Of a DNA stretch of 64,000 bases, positions 24,535-34,200 are shown piece by piece. Under the pieces are notes generated by a model. The model was not told the origin of the DNA. It worked only from the letters and a program-made list of their open reading frames with translations, and did not search any database. Position 1 is the first letter of the stretch, and each line of letters opens with the position of its first letter. The position numbers and the translations under genes are program-made. The DNA comes from Limnoperna fortunei. Taxonomy: Eukaryota > Mollusca > Bivalvia > Mytilida > Modiolidae. The stretch spans positions 17,302,275 through 17,366,274 of the forward strand of contig OX104123.1 of NCBI GenBank assembly GCA_944474755.1. The letters run 5' to 3'.

Positions 24535-24563
24535 TACCCCCCCCCCCTCCCCCCCCCCCCCCC
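24535..24563. repeat. C homopolymer tract
   Basis: It is nearly all C with a single T and sits about 40 bp before the proposed start codon of the five-exon gene. On the transcribed strand it is G-rich when single-stranded. It could act as a polypyrimidine tract if an upstream exon splices in. Confidence 0.85.
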
Positions 24564-24601
24564 ACCGTGAAGGCCTGAAGGAATGTTCCAATGAATATAT
24601 C

Positions 24602-25215
24602 ATGCGTTTCTCTCCCCTTCCATATGAAAGTCCTGTCAATGATTCCAAAAAGTGCAAAAAACAGTTCGTGTCCAAATCACCTTTACCTATTGACATGGAG
24701 GAAGAAGCTGAATCGTCGCAAGAGGTATCCACCAGCAAAAGTATTAGAAAAAGAAAGGTTTCGGGCTCGGATAATTCAACATCGGACTCGAGTTCAAGAC
24801 AGTCAAGCTCAACCGCTAAATCATCTTCGTCTGACTCTGATTTCCATTTTGTGCAATGTAACCCCCCCTTTATCCCAAGCTGCACCTCTATTTGGACAGA
24901 GGACACATTATTGCAGTTGAAAATAAATATAAATACAACCGAGGCATTCTCTCCTTTGGAATTAATGTCGGCAGTGTTAAAACCAAATTCAACAGCAGAC
25001 AAATATGTTCCCCGATGTAAAGCCAGAATAGCAAGAGTAAATCCACTCAGAGAAATAGATGCTGAAAGTATTGACAGTTTAGATCCGTCATTAGTTCATA
25101 GTTTACTTTATGGACAAAGTTCAGAAGGAGCAATGGCCAAAATAGAAGCTTTTAATGTTGCGCCTCCTTTGTCAACAGACCATGTTGACAGTGTAGAGAA
25201 CAGACTGTATAAAAA
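24602..25215 (+). CDS. Five-exon gene, exon 1
   Basis: 204 codons plus two bases, ending at donor AA|GTAAGT (25216). It holds the Ser-rich N-terminus and the first part of the globular region (WTEDTLLQL, DPSLVHSLLYGQSSEGAMAK). The 158-residue minus-strand frame over the same bases is its shadow. Confidence 0.75.
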
Positions 25216-28200
25216 GTAAGTGCACAATTTTTTTATATCATTTTAAGTGATTCTGATTGAACATTTGCCTAACCTTTGCTGTTAATTTTAAAGGGGTAAG
25301 ATAAATTGCAACCAAGCTTTGAATTAGGATACATCTAGTTACTATTAAGACTTGAGTCCTTTAGGGGAATATATAACGACTCGCCCCACTCTCGAGTCGC
25401 CCCATATTAATAACGAGTCGCCCCACTCAATAACGACTCGCCCCACATATGTAAAATATAAAATTTATAATAGAAATTTATATATTTAATACTTTATAAT
25501 ATAAATAAATACAACGATAGTATAAATTTTTTAATTTGGGTATATTGTACGGCTCGGTGTTTTAATTAATCGAAATTGTACTCTAAATGTAAAACTATTA
25601 AATGCTGCCTGTAAATTTAAGTGTAGAATACTGTAAATCTTACATACTATTCAAAACAGTTTTCTAAAAGTTTATAAAAAGGTTGTATTATTGTTAAAAA
25701 AATTTCAAACGTGCTTGATTATTCAAACTACACCGAGACAGTTAACAAGAGACCATAAAAAAAAACCATTGTAGTTAATATGTAAAGGGGACAGACATAC
25801 GCTTTAAGAAAAAACCTTACTGCATACTAGCAGTAAAAATTCTGATTATTTGGATGCAAAATATCTTTTTACTGGAATTTTATGTAAATAATTTTTGTCT
25901 TTTTTCAATTAAAAAGTGAAGGTACATGATACGATAATCTTGTTCAAAAACCAGTATCTGTGGCATATGCCAATCTCAGACAATTTGGACATTAAAGACA
26001 ATTAATCACTTCATAATAATATTAACTACATCGGTTAACCTTTCATCTTTTAAATTTGTTAATCCGATCAAAGTTAATCACGATTGTAAACAAGCAAACA
26101 TTCAATTATAATTATCACAATTAATTAAAGAAGTGAAAACGAGTTCACTTTAATCTCAATAGATCCACCGCCAATTAAAACACCTAGCAATAAAATATAT
26201 GCAAATTAAAAAATTTATACTATAAATTTAATTAAATATATTTAAAAATATTAAATTTATATTCTTATATTATATATTTTACATATGTGGGGTGAGTCGT
26301 TACTGAGTGGGGCGACTCGTCATTAAATGTGGGGCGACTCGTTATTAATATGGGGCGACTCGAGAGTGGGGCGACTCGTTACGATACCCTTTAGGGGTCG
26401 TCCATAATTGTCAACCATTTTCATAAGTGTGCAAACCGCACACTTGAGGGAGGGGGTTAAAAATTTCAACATTTTTGCGTACACATTTTTTTATCTTCAG
26501 AAGTTTTTCGCTTGCGTGTAGTTTGGTTTTTTGGTTTTTTAATGGTTGATGTACACTTTTTGATGGGGGGTGAGGGGTTCAAAAAGTGTGCTTTTTGCAC
26601 ACTTGTGAAAATGGTTGACAATTAGGGACGACCCCTTAGTTAATAATAAACAGTATTCTGAAATAATATTTCATTTTGGTTATTGAAACTGATGATGTTG
26701 TGTCATTCAAAGGGACCTTCAAAATGTTTATAAAGACCTTGATTGATTGATTATTGTTTTACATGTGTATGTCCAGAGCAAGTAAAAAAAAACTTGAAAA
26801 GTCCTAGAAAGTGAAATGAAAAACTTTCTGGGGACCCTGCTGAGTACTTCTCACCGTCTGCTTTGTAAGTCACTGACATCACAACACTCTCAGTGTCACT
26901 GTAATCTATCCAAGTTGGGAATGGCCAGTTAAAACCAGACTTAAAATGATGTAAAAATCAGAAAATTACAAAATGACAATACCACATGTACACTTGACAT
27001 ATAAGTGCTAATCAAACAACAATCAAAAACCAGAAAAATGTTGATAGCACAACCAGAGTTGGGGGCCTCGGTAGCCAACTGGTTAAGGTAGTTTGTCTAC
27101 TATTGATCACGTGGGCTGTCAATGCTAGTGTTGTGCAGTCAGTAAAAATTATAAATTATCTATTACAATCAATTAACAGCAATCAACCAATTAACTATTG
27201 TAATCAGTTGATCAAATTATCACAAACCATATTTAAATATGCATTCGAGACAATAATTTATTGCATTTTTAATTATGGTTTTGTTTTCATGACATCATTT
27301 CAGAAATCTTCATATGCATGTACAATGTACATGTAGGTTAAATAAATGAAAAGGGCCTTATTAAGTGCTTAACGAAGTTAGTCAATTTCTATTGATCACA
27401 TGCCAGTGTCAGAAATAGGAAAGGAAACAGGACAGGGCTTATTACTTAGGCCAAGGGTAATGGTAGTAGGTCACAATCACGACAAAATTTCTACAAAAAT
27501 ATTAAAGACGATTTAGTGAATGTCACTCATTTGGTCCAAAAGTGTATGATAACTCTTAATAGGAACTATAGACCTTGTATGATGATTTAATGTACTTGCA
27601 GGGTATGCTTGCTGTACTCCAGCTGTAATTGACAATGCCAGTTTCTTACTGAAGGTCGGAGATTTTCATCTGTTACTCTAGCTTCCTCCACCTATAACAA
27701 CAAGACATCACAATATTATGCTTAAAAATGTAAAATGCTGTTAAACCAAAAACAACAAAAATGTTCTTTAATGTGAAATTGTCATATAAATAAAAAAAAA
27801 AGAATTACAATAGCTTAATTCATGATTATTATTTTAAATCTTAGTATCAAATTACATACCTGCTTTGAAGAACAAGGGGTAAACTGTTTTATCCTTGTCC
27901 AGTCATCTATCCATAACACAAATTTCCATCACAGTTTTGGTAGCAACTATAGCATGTAAAGCCTGATATTTTGCATATTGCTTAATACCATATGGCAATT
28001 TCATGCTCCTTGGTCATCTGCTTCCTGTTTACCAAATATTTTTTAGGGAGGGGGGGATCACTAGTAAGCATTAGCTCACAGATACACTTGTTACTTTTTT
28101 GGGGATTTTTGGTGGGGATGGGGGGGGGGCATTAGCTAACAAATACACATATGATATTTATCAGCTTGTTGTATTTTTTGTAGATATTTGTGCCATGGCG

Positions 28201-31200
28201 AACAATTTGCACAACTTCTTATTTATATGACATCTCCAGATAGTGCAGACAGGCAGACAGATGACTTATATTGCAACTTGTTTCAAGAGTTTGCTGGAAT
28301 GCATGGAATATCCTGTTTGTAAGTTACAGTGTAAAATATATGAACACATTGGGCATTTTGTACTTCCAAACACATGGAAAGATTGCCAGAATCTTAATCA
28401 TATGACACATTGATTCATCAATTCTATTCTACTTTTTTTGTTTGGATCAACGGCCATGATTACATTTTAGCAGAAAGAAAACCTGATCCACAGTTTTTAT
28501 GGAATTAAAATGACACAAACCTAAGTTGAAGTCTTTCAATTACTGGAAATTAAAGATAGCTACCATAACTTAATGTATAATTAAATTCTTGTCTTTAACC
28601 ACATACTAGTTGCAGTTTTAACATGCATGTAAATAACCCATTGATTGTCTTTTAATCAGATTAATCAGATTTATGCTTTTTCTTGCCTGCGATGAGATAG
28701 TCCTTAGATTGTTTGTTTGTTTGAATGTTGTTGAATGCCACTTTCAGCAATTTTTCAGCTACTGGTATATCATGGCATGCAGTTTTTATTGGGTATGAAA
28801 CCAGAGTACATACCGTGAGAAAACCCCTGACCTTCGGTAGGAAAACTGGCAATACTTGTCAATTAAGATTGGAGGCGAGAGCAACCTACCTGAAGTCTCC
28901 AACCTGCAATCTCAGTGTTGACAGACAACATGATCAGCAGAAGACGACCTACACAAGTATATGAGAATACGGAAGCAGTGTAAACACTTAACATTTTGTT
29001 TTGATATCTTTGTTAGTTTAGCCCTGGGTCCATCAAATATGGTCCGTTGGTAACTTATGGTGATTACTTGCTAGTCAGTTACCTATCACCTGGCCATACC
29101 TCAATTTCATGGTCCAGTGACTATGTTTATTCTGTTGGATTAGGATTCTTCTGTAACCTGGGACCATACTGGAACGGTTCCCAGTGCTCGACCCACAGAG
29201 CAGCCCAGCACGTCCCCAGGTGGTGGATAGGGGAGACCCTCTGGTTGGGGGGTTGTCAGGTCATAATACCGAAAGCCTGGCCGCTAATCATAGTGGCTAA
29301 CATGTTTTGAGAGTGCCAAACTCCTTGCACGATAAAGATCCCTTTTGTAGATTTCAAAAAAGAGTAGGCTCACTGAAGCCGCTACAATAGGCTAAATTCT
29401 CCGACCCTACCCAATACTCTGTACTTTTCCAGTGGCAGTCATAATTTTGTTCCCTGTGTCCCATCCAACCCATTTTCTATTGATGTATTGTTTGTTAACT
29501 TGTTCCCGTCCTGAATATAGCTGAAATACTGCTCACTGGACGTAAAGCACACATGATCCAATCAATCAATCTTCTGTAACCATGTATGGTATGATGACAG
29601 TTTGTTGGTATATAAGTTGCTGATGAATAGTACATGACTGTCTGGTAAGGGGTTACCTGGCCTCAACTTCAATTGCATGGTCCAGTGACTGTTTTTTTAA
29701 GGCAGTTCCTCTATAACCATGAATATGAATTCAGATGACGTTACATGTATTTGTATATAGGTTACTGTCTGGTTTTTGGCTTATAGTTCAAAAAGTATAA
29801 CAGATACAGGAAAACCAAAGAGACATGCCTTCATCGGCATCAAAAGCTCTCGCCTTTTTCACAGTAATGGTGTAAAATCATTATTATTGATGTTATAAGG
29901 TTGCAACTTGAACTTTACAACATCAGAATGAAAGTGTTTGATTAGATTTGAAAATGGAATACCTTCAGTTTGATAAAAAATGATATGCCACATGTGTACA
30001 GGCGAAAGGGAAAAAAGTATGTAACCATAATGTATGCAAAAACACATTTTTCATCGTTATATTTTTTCATTTGAAAAACACAGGGTTTTATAGTAAGGTT
30101 TTCTTGTATAAATAAATTCAATTAATGATGTTTAAATACTTGTTAAAATAGATCATTTATTCTTTTTTCTTTTGCAGTTTTCTGAATGAAATTTAGTTGC
30201 ATATTAAAGAAATGGCAGAAAATTATGCAAAAGTAGCACTGTGTTATGCTTTTTAGTATTTTTTACAAGCTTGATCATTAATGATGGATAAAAATTGTTT
30301 ACCTTGACAAAAAAGTCAGGGAATTTGCCTAAAAGTCAGCCTTTGAATAGTTGACTATGGAAAAAAATCATGAAACTTTATAAATGTTAAACTTTAATTT
30401 TTGTTCAATCTCCATCTTAGGTTTAACATTTTCCACGAAATGCTGTAGTGTCCGCAACGTTTCAATATTTAAAGAAAAAGAACAACAGATTATCAGAAAA
30501 TAATTTTTCTGATCAGTTTCTGAGCCAGCTTAGATAATAGTACCAAACAATTGTCAGTTTCTATTGCTGCCTCTGTATGCTTCAATATTTAATGCCATTC
30601 TGTAGTGTCAGCAACACTGTAGTGTCCGCAACACGGTTTCATATTTTTGAAAAAATAGCAATATTTAGGATTTCTTTAAAAGATCTGAATATTGCCAAAA
30701 TTTACATGTTCAAAAAGTACTAAACTTAAATTTTGATGAACATATAATCAAAATAAAGTAAAGTCTAAAATGATTTACATAGATGTGTCAAATGTTCATC
30801 TGACATGCTCTAAATGGAAAAATGAAATTAAAAGTGGGAACAAAACTATAATATTTTCCTAACACTTCATTATTTTTTGTTAAAATTAAAAAAAATGCTT
30901 ATAAATGCTGTTTAGTATTGCTTAATATGGATTCTCAGTTTGTTGCGGACACTACAGTTTTAACAAATTTTCCTTCCTTTGACACCTTACTTTTTCAGGT
31001 AGATAAGATTCAAGAATTTTGCCCTAAACTAATAGGTTTTTGATGTTTAATTGTTTTTTTAAATTACAAAAATTAGAATCAGGTAGCTTAGCCAAATCAA
31101 ATTTTTTAATAATAATTACGACATCAGTCTTATTGAGGTACTAGTATCCGTTATATATATTAACATTCAAAAGTATTCTTTACTTTTGCTTGTTTCAATA

Positions 31201-34200
31201 TTTATTTCTAAATTGTATTAAAGTAAACATTCTTTTATAGATTAGAAAACAGAAAAATATTAACTGTTAGATACATATCTATAAAACATTAGAATAAGTA
31301 ATTTTAAGATATATTCATGACCAAGCTTGTAAAAAAAGTACTAAAACGATTAACATAGTGCTACTTGTAAATAATGTTCTGCTATTTCTTTAATACTCAA
31401 TTAAATTTCATTCTGCAAACTGCAAAAGAAAGAAGACATCCATTCAACATGTATTCAAATATCATTAAGGCCATAATTAAAAATATGTTTGTTTGCACTA
31501 ACGAGAGCGACCGGGAAAAAACCCGCCGACCCAGAAGTTTTTTATTAGCCCAAAAAACGAAAGTTTTTTTCCGGAATTTTCCCGTTGTCGTTTCTGTCAT
31601 TGTTCCATCTTTACAATTATCGACATATTTCCGGTTAGTATGTATTAGTTTGAAACTCGTATTCAGGAAAACATCGACACATTTTCATATACCGGTATGA
31701 TGCAAAAAAAAAAAGTTTACCTACCTACCTACCCAACCTGAAAACAATGGGTAGGGTAAGTCCAAACTGAAATATTTTTAAGTGTGGCCTAATTGCAATT
31801 ATTTGTATAAAAAACTCACCCCAAAATGCTGTATATTTTTTAAATAAAAAAATTTCATGATAACAAATATGCTTAAACATGCTGTTTTCATATACATGTA
31901 TTCTTATCAAATACTTTTTTCCTTTACATATGTAAACATTTATCATTTTTTACCAAACTGAAGGTCTTACTTTTTCAAATCTAATCACATACTTTTAGTT
32001 TTATCTTGATGTTATAACCTTATAACATTAACAAGATTGATTTGTCACCATTGCATTTAAATGTAGTGTCCCCAATGAAGTTTTTTTATAATAAAGAACT
32101 AAAACTTTGATTTTAGTAAATAGGTTTTTACTGTTCAATTGTTTCTAACAAATATAAAAATCAAAATTTAGATAGCTTAACCAAGTCCCATATTGTTAAT
32201 ATTAATCATGACATCAGTCTTTTTTATAATTGAGGTGCTATACGTTGAATTCCATTTATAAGTATTCTTGTCTTTCATTTGTTTCAATATTTATCTAAAA
32301 AATCTATAATATTAAACATTCTCTTACATATTAGAAAAGAGAAAAATAGGGAACTATAGGATACATTACTTGATAACTTAAGAATAAGTCATTTGTAGAT
32401 TTATGTAGTGTCCGCAACACTTCAGCTATTCAGTTTATATGTAATTTTTCATGAAAAAGAACTACTGTAACTTTTTTTTTTTTTAAATTTAATATTCTTT
32501 ATAGATGTATTAATAATCAATCAAATGTTTAAGTGAAGTATATTCACCTGTTTATTCAATGCTTTATTCAAGACCAAACACTCTATTGGGTCAAAGTTGT
32601 ATGATGACTCCTTATAGGAGTTATTGCCCTTTAATTGTCAAAATTGATGATTTTTGCCATTTTTGCCTCAAAATCTTGAAAATTATTAGAACTAGAGAAA
32701 AAGTCAGCATTGTTTAATTGTTCTGCTCTATGAGGTCTACAAAAATTACTTTAGGGTCAAGATTGTCTGATAAACCGTTTAGGAATCATTCTCCCTGAAC
32801 ATTTTTTTAAATCAATTTTAATTGATTTTAAAAATTTTTCTCCTCCTCTTTAACCAATGAAAGGACTGCTTTGATACATTGCACACATCATCTTTAGGAT
32901 GTTCTCTACTAAAATTGTGCAAATCATGACAGCTGACTACCTACATAGCTACGTTGGCATGTTGGCTTAAAAAATTCCTTATAGGAAAGGAAAGCTGGAT
33001 TAAAAAGTGTTGTTTGGTTTCAGGTTTATGTGAGCAATACAGGCTCCTGGGAGCCTCTAGTTTTTTTTTAGCTCACCTGGACCGAAGGTCCATGTGAGCT
33101 TTTGCCATCATTTGGTGTTCGTCGTAAACTTTCTCAAAAATCTTTTCCTCTGAAACCACTGGGCCAATTTTTTTCAAACTTGGCCACAATTATTCTTAGG
33201 GTTCCTTGTTTCAAGTGTGTACCCAGGGTGTTGATCAACAGACAAATATGACCACTGTTACTAAAAATAGAACATGGGGGTCAACACAGGTTTTTGATCA
33301 TTATCTCAAAAATAATAATAGCTATAGAGAAAACTGTTACTTCAAATTGATCAGCACATTAAGGTCTACAATAGTTGTTATTAGTGGGAAGTTGTGTATT
33401 GGCTTCTTGTAGGAGTTATTGCCCTTTATTGATGATTTTTGACAAAATTTTAGGTATTTACAATATGACCTGAAAACTATACGAGGCAGAGTGAAACTGT
33501 AAATGGCACAAATGATCAACAAAGCAAGGCCTACAAATGATATCTTAGTCCAAAATTGCAAGATGATGCTTATAGGAGTTATTGCCCTTCAATTGAATTT
33601 GGACAAAAATGATCAGCAATAAAAGCCCTACAATTCACTTGATTGGTCTGAAATTGTCAGATGACTCTTTGTACGAGTTATTGCCCTTAAATGACAATTT
33701 TTTATGAAATTTTCATTATTCGTCCAGTAACTTTAAAACTATAACAGCTAGAGTAAAACTGTTAAAAGCAAAAATGATCAGCAATACAAGCCCTACAATT
33801 CACTGTATTAGTCTGAAATAGTTTTTGTCCTGTAACTTGAAAACTATAGCAGCTAGATTGAAACTGAAAATTGCACAAATGATCAGCAATAAAGGCCCTA
33901 CAATTCACTTGATTGGTCTGAAATTGTCAGACAACTCCTTAAATTAGTTATTGCCCATAAATGGCAATTTTTTATGAAATTTTCTGATTTTGTCCTGTAA
34001 CTTAAAAACTGTAACAGCTAGAGTAAAACTGTAAATAGCATAAATGGACAGCAATACAAGCCCTACAATTCACTGCTTGGTCTGAAATTGTCAGATGACT
34101 CCTTATAGGAGTTGTTGCCCTTAAATGACAATTTTTAATGAAATTTTCCGTTTTTGTCCTGTAACTTGAAAACTATAGCAGTTAGATTGAAACTAAATTG

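Noticed and set aside
24526..25002. 158-codon minus-strand frame opposite exon 1 of the five-exon gene
   Set aside because: It is the complement of a Ser-rich coding exon and includes Gly/Pro runs from the C tract. The plus-strand frame has donor, phase and multi-exon support.
31397..31700. Opposed plus and minus frames (108 and 67 codons) over a GC-richer patch
   Set aside because: The frames overlap on opposite strands, have no splice support, and lie between arms of a repeat duplication in an intron.
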